Shown here piece after piece: positions 15,636 through 23,052 of a DNA stretch of 64,000 bases. The notes below the pieces were generated by a model. The model saw nothing but the letters and a program-made list of their open reading frames with translations, did no database searches and was not told the DNA's origin. Origin of the DNA: CAYTRP01 sp964625145 (GTDB lineage: Bacteria; Sumerlaeota; Sumerlaeia; SLMS01; JAHLLQ01); the NCBI GenBank assembly GCA_964625145.1, contig CAZVAQ010000001.1, positions 4,648 to 68,647 of the forward strand. The letters are read 5' to 3'. Within the stretch, counting starts at the first letter, position 1. Each line of letters begins with the position of its first letter. Position numbers and translations under genes: made by a program.

Positions 15636-16685
15636 TCACTCTTCTGCGACTGGTGATTCCAGTAGCCGCACTGTGGGGCCGGCGGTGTCCACTTCGGCGA
15701 GGATGCCGACGGGGAGGACGGCGTTCTCAATAATGTGGCCAACCGGGAAGTCTATGAGCACGGGATACTGGCGCGCGCCAAAGTAGCGATCGAAGACTGC
15801 CGCATAGGTTGATTGGCTATCGTCCTGCTTCTCAGCGTCTCGGTCACGGAAATCGCCGAGGATGACGGCAGCCGGGTTGTCGAGCTTTCCGCCCAACTCC
15901 AGAGTGCAAAGCATGCGATCGACGCGATAAGGCGCTTCGTTCACGTCTTCCAGGAAGAGAATCCTGCCATCCGTCTCGATTTCGTAGGGCGTACCCATGA
16001 GCCCCGCAACAAGGCTGAGATTGCCTCCGATAAGCCGGCCCGAAGCGCGGCCATGCACGAGGGCGCGCGTGTCGAGGGAGATGCTTTCCAGGTCGTACTG
16101 GATGGGAGTGGGCTCAGGGCTGACTCCTTGTGCGCCGGTGGTGCGAAGCAGGATGCGCTCGGCGGTTTGCCCGGCGAACGAGCGGTCAACGCCGTCGCGC
16201 TGCAGCATGAAGATGATGTTTGGTCCGTGATAGGTCACGACGCCGGCGCGCTTGTTGATGGCCAGGTGCAGGGCGGTGATGTCGCTGAATCCCATCATGG
16301 GCTTTGGATTGGCGCGGATGGCTTCGTAGTCTAGCCGGTCGAGGATGCGCATGGCGCCATAGCCGCCAGTGACGGGCAGGATGGCGTCAACCTCCGGGTC
16401 GAGCCATGCTTCCATGAATGTGGTGGCGCGGGTCTCGTCGTCACCGGCCAGATAACCGGCGCGCTGCGTCACATTGGGCTTTCGGACCACTTGGAATCCC
16501 AGTTCCAGCAGGGTGGTCTCTGCGTTGTCGACAAGTTCATTGGATGCCGGCGATGCGGGCGCCACCAGGGCGATGGTGTCCCCCAGTTGGATCGCGCGGG
16601 GCTTGATGAGTTCGCGTTCGGATTCGGCCCTGACAACAGCCGTACCGAGCAGCATGGCGCAGAGAAGGACGAACGTGCCGTTCAA
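15636..16685 (-). CDS. Exported S66-family LD-carboxypeptidase
   Basis: The product is 349 residues from a TTG at 16685 that overlaps the upstream stop as TTGA. This start gives a clean signal peptide, NGTFVLLCAMLLGTAVVRA. S66 peptidases remove the terminal D-Ala from murein tetrapeptides by a Ser-Glu-His triad. The enzyme shows GDTIALVAPASPAS at the N-terminus, the nucleophile in MGFSDITALHLAI, the Glu region in ILFLEDVNEAPYRVDRML and the His in IDFPVGHII. Classical LdcA is cytoplasmic, so a signal peptide would place this one in the periplasm. A microcin-type MccF specificity cannot be excluded. It is probably translated together with the small membrane protein upstream. Confidence 0.85.
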   Translation of the reverse strand: MNGTFVLLCAMLLGTAVVRAESERELIKPRAIQLGDTIALVAPASPASNELVDNAETTLLELGFQVVRKPNVTQRAGYLAGDDETRATTFMEAWLDPEVDAILPVTGGYGAMRILDRLDYEAIRANPKPMMGFSDITALHLAINKRAGVVTYHGPNIIFMLQRDGVDRSFAGQTAERILLRTTGAQGVSPEPTPIQYDLESISLDTRALVHGRASGRLIGGNLSLVAGLMGTPYEIETDGRILFLEDVNEAPYRVDRMLCTLELGGKLDNPAAVILGDFRDRDAEKQDDSQSTYAAVFDRYFGARQYPVLIDFPVGHIIENAVLPVGILAEVDTAGPTVRLLESPVAEE

Positions 16686-16993
16686 GGATTGGGTTTTCCC
16701 TTCGTGGTGGTGTTGGCTCCGGTCGAGATGTACCACCCGGCGGCAATGCCGAGGGCGACCGCAAGGACAAGCTGGATGAGGGCGCTCCATACGGAGGCAA
16801 AGCCGATTAGCTCGAAGAGCAGATGCTGAATCCCCCAGAGCAGCAGGAGAAGCGGGCCCACGGCGCCAAGGGCGATGGCTTGGCGCGGAGCGGGCAGGCG
16901 GCCCCTGAGCACCCACGCAAGGGCGGGCGTCGCGATGGCAAACACCACGAGGGCGACGGTCACGTTGAGCGGGTCGAGAAGCAGGCGAATCAT
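16682..16993 (-). CDS. Small three-helix membrane protein, unknown function
   Basis: The product is 103 residues from ATG 16993. Three hydrophobic segments are visible at about residues 8-28, 39-60 and 68-90, with a short polar C-terminus. No family was recognised. Its stop overlaps the start of the LD-carboxypeptidase (TTGA), which suggests the pair works in the envelope together. Confidence 0.6.
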   Translation of the reverse strand: MIRLLLDPLNVTVALVVFAIATPALAWVLRGRLPAPRQAIALGAVGPLLLLLWGIQHLLFELIGFASVWSALIQLVLAVALGIAAGWYISTGANTTTKGKPNP

Positions 16994-17115
16994 GTCCCGA
17001 GTAGCCCCAGAGTCCGGGGTTCAGGCAAGGGTCTTTGTGAAGCGGCTCAGGATTCCCTTTGCAGTACCAAAGCCGGAGCCGCCAAAAGGGCGATGCCCTT
17101 CGACGGAGAGTCTGC

Positions 17116-17823
17116 ATGCGAATCGTTCAGCCCCCAGCCCCTACTGCCCCGTGCGAGAAATGCCGCGGTCTTGGCCTGATCATGGCCGAAGACGGATCGG
17201 TGTCCCGGTGCGATTGCGGGCAATGGGAGGAGCTGCAGCGACAGGAACGGTACCGCGAGGCGCGGATCCCGCAGAAATTCCGCAACAAGTCGCTGCGCAC
17301 CTTTGAGGTGAAGGGGCCCGACAATCGCCGGCGCGACGCCCGGGAGTTTGCCCAGAGCTATGCGATGGCTTTTCAGCCGGGCATGGAGAAGGGGCTTCTG
17401 CTGCGGGGGAACACCGGCACCGGGAAGACCCACCTGGCGGTCGGGATCCTGATGGAGGTGCTCGACCGGGGATTCCATGGGATCTACTGCAATGTGACGG
17501 ACCTGCTGGATCGGCTGCGGGGATCGTACCGGCAGGGGGCGGACGAGGAGGAGGCGGAGATCCTGGCAGACATGGAAGGAGCGGAGTTGCTCGTGCTCGA
17601 CGATCTGGGGGCGGAGAAGGCAACCGATTGGGTGCGCGACCGTTTGTACCTGATCGTCAATCGGCGGTACGAGAACTCGAAGCCGCTGATTGTGACGACT
17701 AATTGCGACGATGTCGAGTTGAGGGATCGCGTGGGGCCCCGAATCGTCTCGCGGTTGTATGAGATGTGCGCACCGGTGGACAAGTTCCCCGAGGAGGACT
17801 ATCGCTACGCCCGCCTGAGATGA
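17116..17823 (+). CDS. DnaC/DnaI/IstB-like AAA+ ATPase
   Basis: The product is 235 residues from ATG 17116, with GGAGAG upstream. Near the N-terminus lies a zinc-ribbon-like CEKC-x14-CDC, as in DnaI-type helicase loaders. The AAA+ core has Walker A LRGNTGTGKTHLAVGI, Walker B LLVLDDLGAE, sensor LIVTTN and arginine-finger region GPRIVSRLYEMC. Such proteins load the replicative helicase DnaB, while IstB relatives assist IS21 transposition. No IS21 transposase is adjacent and priA and dprA are close by, so a helicase-loader role is the better inference. Confidence 0.8.
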   Translation: MRIVQPPAPTAPCEKCRGLGLIMAEDGSVSRCDCGQWEELQRQERYREARIPQKFRNKSLRTFEVKGPDNRRRDAREFAQSYAMAFQPGMEKGLLLRGNTGTGKTHLAVGILMEVLDRGFHGIYCNVTDLLDRLRGSYRQGADEEEAEILADMEGAELLVLDDLGAEKATDWVRDRLYLIVNRRYENSKPLIVTTNCDDVELRDRVGPRIVSRLYEMCAPVDKFPEEDYRYARLR

Positions 17824-17828
17824 TTGTT

Positions 17829-17854
17829 CTGCAAGTGTGTGGTTTCACTTGCAG
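17829..17854. promoter_or_regulatory. Candidate Rex operator
   Basis: A perfect 9-bp inverted repeat, CTGCAAGTG / CACTTGCAG, with an 8-base spacer TGTGGTTT lies 66 bases upstream of rex. Its core GTG-N6-TTCAC has the geometry of the Rex consensus TTGTGAA-N4-TTCACAA, with a perfect TTCAC half and a degenerate left half. Autoregulation of rex is the inference. Because it starts six bases after the preceding stop, it could instead be a terminator hairpin. Confidence 0.5.
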
Positions 17855-17919
17855 CGGCTGTCAGGGTGGGTTGATTCAGGATCGAGCGCCGCGAAAGCCA
17901 AGGGAAGCCAATTTACCAC

Positions 17920-18591
17920 ATGTCAGACGTCACACGAAGCCCTTCATCAACCAACGGATCAACAAACGGCACGGACTCGCGCCGCATTCCGAAGGCAGTC
18001 GTGAAGCGGTTGTCGCTTTACTCGCGCGTGTTGCAGAACCTGGAGCGCGACAAGGTTGACAAGGTCAGTTCCAACGAGTTGGCAGAGTTGCTGGGCTTGA
18101 ACTCGGCACAAGTGCGAAAGGATCTGGCGACGTTCGGGCAGTTCGGCATTCCGGGCTATGGCTATCAGGTGTCGGATCTTCGGCGTCGCATCAAGTCAAT
18201 CCTGGGGACTGACCGCGAGATCGCCGTGGCCCTGATCGGCGTGGGTCACCTGGGCACGGCGCTGCTATCCTATGGCGGCTTCCAGCGCCAAGGGTTCCGC
18301 GTGATGTGTGCGTTTGACATCGCCATCAACGAAGCCGAGCACAAGCGGCTGCCGGTGAAGGTACACTTGATCGACGAGTTGGAGGATCGCCTGCTGGAGT
18401 ACGGGGTAGAGTTGGCGATCCTGACCGTGCCGCAGGATGCGGCTCAAACCGTCACCGACCGGTTGGTGGAAGCGGGTATCACGGCGATCCTGAACTTTGT
18501 CCCGACGCGCCTGCGCACGCCGGATCATGTGCATGTGCACTATGTGGATCTTGCCATCGAGATGGAGACGCTCAGCTTTCACCTGAAGTAA
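17920..18591 (+). CDS. rex: Redox-sensing transcriptional repressor Rex
   Basis: The product is 223 residues from ATG 17920. Rex represses fermentation and respiration genes and leaves DNA when NADH rises. The N-terminal winged helix is clear: RLSLYSRVLQNLE, then VSSNELAELLGLNSAQVRKDLATFGQFG (recognition helix) and GYGYQVSDL. The NAD(H)-binding Rossmann domain has VALIGVGHLGTALLSY and ends with the swapped C-terminal helix after VHVHYVDLAIEMETLS. A variable Ser/Thr/Asn-rich 20-residue N-terminal tail precedes the DNA-binding domain. Its 3' end overlaps the convergent membrane gene by 20 bases. Confidence 0.95.
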   Translation: MSDVTRSPSSTNGSTNGTDSRRIPKAVVKRLSLYSRVLQNLERDKVDKVSSNELAELLGLNSAQVRKDLATFGQFGIPGYGYQVSDLRRRIKSILGTDREIAVALIGVGHLGTALLSYGGFQRQGFRVMCAFDIAINEAEHKRLPVKVHLIDELEDRLLEYGVELAILTVPQDAAQTVTDRLVEAGITAILNFVPTRLRTPDHVHVHYVDLAIEMETLSFHLK

Positions 18592-19873
18592 TGGTTTCGG
18601 GATCGGGCGACGATTGCAGTTCAGGATCCGGTGTCCCCACTTCGCGAGCGCTGAGAGTCTCCGGACTGACCACCTTCCAACCACCTGCGGGGGGAATGGC
18701 TGGTGGAGCCGAGCCGATGCGTTTCATGTATTGCTGATAACGGCGGGTCTGGGCGCGCTTTTCCAGCGGTAGATCCGCCAGTTCCTCTTCGCGCATGCGG
18801 TAGTAGAGCTCCCAGTACGGGACGGCTCTCTGCATGTCGCGAGGGTATTGGGCGGGCTGGGTCGTCTCCCCCGCACCCCACCATTGATACATGAGCCACG
18901 AGCGGATGAACATGGCCTCGTACTGGCGGGAGATAACGCGCTTCAGCCACAACACCACCAGGGCTCCGCCCACTGCGGCGAGCATCCAGATGGTGTAGCC
19001 GAAGTGGAATGATACGTCCAAGCCGCCGAAACCAAGAGTCATCATGCCAAAGAAGGCGAGGAGGCTGATACCGGCGAAGACGATGCCGGTGACCGCTGAC
19101 CCCAGTCCGGACAAGCCAATCACCAGGGAGGTCATGGTGACAAAGTTGACCATGGCGGCACGGAGCAACGGCACACGAGGCAGTGCGTGTGCCGCGAACA
19201 TCCAATGCGCCAGGCGGATGGATTCGAAATGGAACCATGCCATCACCCATGGCGAGATGATGATGGTAAGGAGCGTCAGCCAACCAGCGGGATGTCCAAT
19301 CACCATCAGGGGGTCCAAATTGGCCGTCCGGAATGCATTGCTCAATTCCACGAGGTGGGGAATGCAGATCACGGTCTCGATGGCAGCAAAAACAATGAGC
19401 AATCGTAGCCATGTACGAATTGTACCAGATGCAAAGATTCCGCCAAGTACTGACGGTTCGAGGGGGACGAGGCTGAGCTCCTCGACCTGGGCGGGATTCA
19501 TGCGCCACCGGCGGGCCATGTTAAGGCCGGAAAGCAGCCCGAACACGAAGATCAAGTAATCGAAGACAAAGACACGGATCACGGCGCCAAACAGGTAGAC
19601 CCCGCCCACCACCACAGACGTCCACAGGCTGAACAGGGCATAGAGTACCAGGATGCCCAGAAATCCAAGGCCCGGAATGATCCAGTTGAAGACGGATCGT
19701 CCCTCCACGGCGAGGAAGCACTTGAGTGCATCGCGGCCGGTGCCGAAGCCCCTCCGGACGCCGACCAGCCAATCCTCGAACTGGCGGACGGAGGACCAGA
19801 TTGTGGCGTGGATGTCTTGAGGTTGTCCTTCGCTCATGTTGGATTCCCGGATCCACGGATTGGAGATGCTCAC
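18572..19873 (-). CDS. Multi-pass membrane protein, unknown function
   Basis: The product is 433 residues from a GTG at 19873 that overlaps the priA stop (GTGA). An ATG 12 codons in (19837) is the alternative. About eight hydrophobic segments lie between residues 65 and 325: one pair at 65-100, one at about 105-120, others at 160-180, 200-225 and 250-310. A soluble, Pro-rich C-terminal tail of about 110 residues follows. The layout resembles uncharacterised integral membrane or ABC-2-like permease subunits, but no ATPase gene is adjacent. No function is assigned. Confidence 0.65.
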   Translation of the reverse strand: MSISNPWIRESNMSEGQPQDIHATIWSSVRQFEDWLVGVRRGFGTGRDALKCFLAVEGRSVFNWIIPGLGFLGILVLYALFSLWTSVVVGGVYLFGAVIRVFVFDYLIFVFGLLSGLNMARRWRMNPAQVEELSLVPLEPSVLGGIFASGTIRTWLRLLIVFAAIETVICIPHLVELSNAFRTANLDPLMVIGHPAGWLTLLTIIISPWVMAWFHFESIRLAHWMFAAHALPRVPLLRAAMVNFVTMTSLVIGLSGLGSAVTGIVFAGISLLAFFGMMTLGFGGLDVSFHFGYTIWMLAAVGGALVVLWLKRVISRQYEAMFIRSWLMYQWWGAGETTQPAQYPRDMQRAVPYWELYYRMREEELADLPLEKRAQTRRYQQYMKRIGSAPPAIPPAGGWKVVSPETLSAREVGTPDPELQSSPDPETITSGES

Positions 19874-22167
19874 ATAAGGTCAACCGGGTCGACGTCGACG
19901 GCAACACGAGTCGTTCGATGTGGGTCAAACTCGGGGTCGGTCAGGGCCGACCGGAGGAGGGCGCGGGCGATGTGCCCACGCTGGGAGCGTAGCAGGATGC
20001 GGTATCGAAATCGCCCTGCCAACCGCGAGATGGGGGCGATGGTGGGACCGGAGAGCTTGACGCCATAGAAACCGGGGGATTTGCCCTTCCGCCAAAGGAG
20101 GTTGCCAAGCATGCGGCCGGCCTTCCAGGCGCGGTCGCGATCTTCGTGGCTGATGGTGACCGCGATGAGCCGCGACCATGGTGGGAATCCCAACTGCCTG
20201 CGGCGGCGGAGTTCCTCGGTGTAGAAGGCGCGATAGTCATGGGTGGTGGCGTGCTTGATCGCCGAGTGCCGCGGCATGAAGGTCTGGAAGATGACCTCGC
20301 CGTCGGCCTCGCGGCCGGAACGTCCAGCGACTTGTGTGAGCAGGGTGAATGTTCTCTCCTCCGCTCGAAAGTCGGGAAGGAACAGCCCCTGGTCGCACAG
20401 GACGACGCCGACGAGTGTCACGCGTTCGAGGTGCAATCCCTTCGCGATCATCTGCGTGCCGAGAATGATGTCGGCCTCGCCGGCGCTGATGCTGCGCCAT
20501 GCTCCTTCAAAGGCGCCCTTGCGGCCCATCGTGTCCATGTCGAAGCGGATGACGCGGGCGGTGGGGAACGCGGCGACGAGTTCCTCCTCGGCACGTTGTG
20601 TGCCGGTGCCGACGGTGATCATGCCCTCCGCGCCACAACCGGGACAGGTGACGGGAAGCGTCTCCTTGCGCCCGCAGAAATGGCAACGCAGTTCGAAGTC
20701 GCTGCGGACATGAGCCTTCTCCGCCTGCTCAAACAGATCCAACTCCCCCGCCTCCTGCTCCTTGCGCGGCGGCCCGCGGCGATGAATGGTCATGGCCACG
20801 TCGTCATCGGGACACTTGGCCACCCACTTGCACTTGGGACAGAAGAGAAAGTTGGAGAAGCCGCGGCGATTGAGGAGCAGCAGTGATTGCTCGCCGCGTT
20901 GCAGGCGCAGGTTGATGGCTTCGCGCAGGGGCTGGGAGAGCTTCATGTAGCTCCCCTGTTGCTCGATCTCGGCGCCGAGATCGACTACGGACACGGGAGG
21001 GAGGGCGCGTTCGCGCGGGCGCTCCTTCAGTTCCATCAAGCGGTACTTGCCCGTCTCGGCATTGCGAAATGATTCCATGGAAGGGGTCGCGCTGCCGAGG
21101 ACGACGGGAATTCCCAGCCGTTGTGCCCGGATGATGGCAACGTCGCGCGCGTGATAGCGTGGAGTCTCGGCCTGCTTGTAGCTCCCTTCGTGTTCCTCGT
21201 CGACGACGATGAGACCAAGGTTTGGCAACGCCACGAAGACGGCGGAACGCGGGCCGATCACGAGCCGGATCTCGCCCTTGTTGATGCGGTTCCATAGGTG
21301 CAGCTTCTCGCGCCGCGTGACCTGGCTATGAAAGACACCCACCATTCCGCCGAAGCGACGCTCGAATCGCTCGACGGCTTGCGGCGTGAGGGAAATTTCC
21401 GGCACGAGGCAAAGCGCCGTGCGTCCAATGGCGAGGACCTCCGCCATGGCACGCAGATAGACCTCTGTCTTGCCGCTTCCGGTGATGCCGAACAGCAGGA
21501 AGACCTCGAAGCGGGGATGGTGCGCGGCGTCGAGGATGTCGCGTAGCGCGGGAGCCTGTTCCTTCGTGAGTTCCGGCGGTGGCTCTGGCGTGAAGGCGGT
21601 TTGCTTCGGCCTGCCGCCGTCATCGGGGATGAGGACCTCCAGTGCGGCGAGACGGTCGATGACACTGGAGGAGACACGTACAAGCCGCGCAAGAGCCGCA
21701 CGCGTGCCGGCGGGAAAGTCGAGCTTCTCCATATCCGCGCACGCCGCCAGTTGCTTTGGCGTCATGGAATCGCCGTGCGTAGTCATCCAATCGCGGCGCA
21801 GGCGAACGTGCCCCTCGGATGGGTCGCGGGTGTCGCTGAATCCAACCAGCGACATCGCCCCGAGCGCCTCGCCGCGCGTGCACATGTAGTATTCCGAGAC
21901 GAACTCTGAGAGCGAAAGAATCTCTGGCGAGATAGCGTAGGTACTGGAAACGCGGCGAGTGAGTGGCTTTGTGCCTTCAGGAAGTTCGGGCGCTTCACGC
22001 AGGCCGACCACGCAGCCAATCTGGACTTGGCGACCGAAAGGGCATTCGACCAGGCAGCCGATCTCCAGTGCGGGCGAGAGATCACTTGGCACTTGATAGG
22101 TGAAGGCCTCTGGCAATGGAAGGGCAAAGACGACGTCGGCGAGCATGTAAGGTGCGGAGTCGGTCAC
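19870..22167 (-). CDS. priA: Primosomal replication restart helicase PriA
   Basis: The product is 765 residues from 22167, overlapping the dprA stop by ATGA. PriA recognises stalled forks and reloads DnaB. The N-terminal 3'-end-binding domain (LADVVFALPLPEAFTYQVP) precedes superfamily 2 helicase motifs: GITGSGKTEVYLRA (Walker A), VDEEHEGSYKQ (DEEH), LGSATPS, then ILGTQMIAKGL and LLTQVAGRSGR. The zinc-binding insert reads CPKCKWVAKCPDDD, CHFCG and CPGCG. The fourth canonical Cys is Asp and about 27 residues are inserted between the two halves. Length is otherwise normal. Confidence 0.95.
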   Translation of the reverse strand: MTDSAPYMLADVVFALPLPEAFTYQVPSDLSPALEIGCLVECPFGRQVQIGCVVGLREAPELPEGTKPLTRRVSSTYAISPEILSLSEFVSEYYMCTRGEALGAMSLVGFSDTRDPSEGHVRLRRDWMTTHGDSMTPKQLAACADMEKLDFPAGTRAALARLVRVSSSVIDRLAALEVLIPDDGGRPKQTAFTPEPPPELTKEQAPALRDILDAAHHPRFEVFLLFGITGSGKTEVYLRAMAEVLAIGRTALCLVPEISLTPQAVERFERRFGGMVGVFHSQVTRREKLHLWNRINKGEIRLVIGPRSAVFVALPNLGLIVVDEEHEGSYKQAETPRYHARDVAIIRAQRLGIPVVLGSATPSMESFRNAETGKYRLMELKERPRERALPPVSVVDLGAEIEQQGSYMKLSQPLREAINLRLQRGEQSLLLLNRRGFSNFLFCPKCKWVAKCPDDDVAMTIHRRGPPRKEQEAGELDLFEQAEKAHVRSDFELRCHFCGRKETLPVTCPGCGAEGMITVGTGTQRAEEELVAAFPTARVIRFDMDTMGRKGAFEGAWRSISAGEADIILGTQMIAKGLHLERVTLVGVVLCDQGLFLPDFRAEERTFTLLTQVAGRSGREADGEVIFQTFMPRHSAIKHATTHDYRAFYTEELRRRRQLGFPPWSRLIAVTISHEDRDRAWKAGRMLGNLLWRKGKSPGFYGVKLSGPTIAPISRLAGRFRYRILLRSQRGHIARALLRSALTDPEFDPHRTTRVAVDVDPVDLM

Positions 22168-22901
22168 GAGGAATCTGGCTCCGTGCCGTAAGTGGCTGTA
22201 GGCTCGCAGAAGCGCATTTGGCCGCTGGAATCCGCCTCGTCGCGGCGGGCGCCCTGGATTGTCGCGCGGACGATCTCAGCGTGTAGCGACGGGGAGAGGG
22301 CTTGCTCTGCGGAGAATAGACGGGCGCCACCACTGGCCAAGGTTTTGAGTGCCATCTGCAGCCTTGCGTCCCGCGATTGAGTGTCGAGGACGTAGACGGG
22401 GCGGCTGAGGCGCTTTAGCTCCGAAAGTGTGTGGTTGGTGCCGCCGGAGATGCCAGTGGAACCGACGACACCGACATGGGCCAAGGCGGCGACAAGGCGG
22501 TTGCGAATGATCGGGTGGTTCTTGCGCGGGCGCTCATTGCGCTGAAATGGCGAGAGGAACAGGACCCGTTCCATGTCCCAGTCGATGTTCCACTCCCGAC
22601 GCCAGATGGCCAGATCGATGTCCTCCAACCGGCACGGGAGAACGACAATGGTGCTGCCGCCCGCGGCCAGCGCCGCACGATGGGCGACACAATCGCTGCC
22701 AACGGCGCCGCCGCTGACGACCACGATGCCCTGGGCCGCGATACCCATGGCGATGGCTTCCAGAGAGGCCAGGCCCCAGCCGGTGGCCACACGGCTGCCG
22801 ACGAGGGCCGCTCTGGGCGAAAGTAGCAAACGAGGGTTGCCAACACCACGGATGGGGCCGTTGAGGCCCGAGAGTTCCTGGGCCCACAGGAGCGGCTCCA
22901 T
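22164..22901 (-). CDS. dprA: DprA/Smf-type DNA-processing protein
   Basis: The product is 245 residues from ATG 22901, chosen because GGAG lies five bases upstream. A TTG at 22973 would add 24 residues but sits against the terminator of the previous gene. DprA binds single-stranded DNA and loads RecA during natural transformation. The Rossmann-like core shows AALVGSRVATGWGLASLEA, VVVSGGAVGSDCVAHRAAL, STIVVLPC, NRLVAALAHVGVVG and GGTNHTLSELKRLSRPVYV. The fold is single-domain, without an evident N-terminal SAM domain, and ends in a poorly conserved polar tail. It is coupled to priA by ATGA. Confidence 0.85.
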   Translation of the reverse strand: MEPLLWAQELSGLNGPIRGVGNPRLLLSPRAALVGSRVATGWGLASLEAIAMGIAAQGIVVVSGGAVGSDCVAHRAALAAGGSTIVVLPCRLEDIDLAIWRREWNIDWDMERVLFLSPFQRNERPRKNHPIIRNRLVAALAHVGVVGSTGISGGTNHTLSELKRLSRPVYVLDTQSRDARLQMALKTLASGGARLFSAEQALSPSLHAEIVRATIQGARRDEADSSGQMRFCEPTATYGTEPDSS

Positions 22902-22978
22902 GGCGGCTCCGAAGTCCGTGGCATCGTGGAAGGTGGGCTGCACGTCGGTCGCTCGCTTTGCCGGGGTGGACAAATGAA

Positions 22979-23011
22979 GTGCCCCCCGCTGATTGGATCA
23001 GAGGGGGGCAC
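22979..23011 (-). terminator. Terminator of the giant exported-protein gene
   Basis: The stem GTGCCCCCC (22979-22987) / GGGGGGCAC (23003-23011) with a 15-base loop lies 41 bases beyond the minus-strand stop at 23053. On the minus strand the tail is only moderately T-rich. Confidence 0.65.
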
Positions 23012-23052
23012 GATGGCGATTGTTTTCTCCGGGACCAGACATCCCGCAGTGG

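Noticed and set aside
17116..17823. IstB of an IS21-type insertion sequence
   Set aside because: There is no IstA transposase, no terminal inverted repeats and no target duplication, and the N-terminal Cys motif suits a helicase loader.
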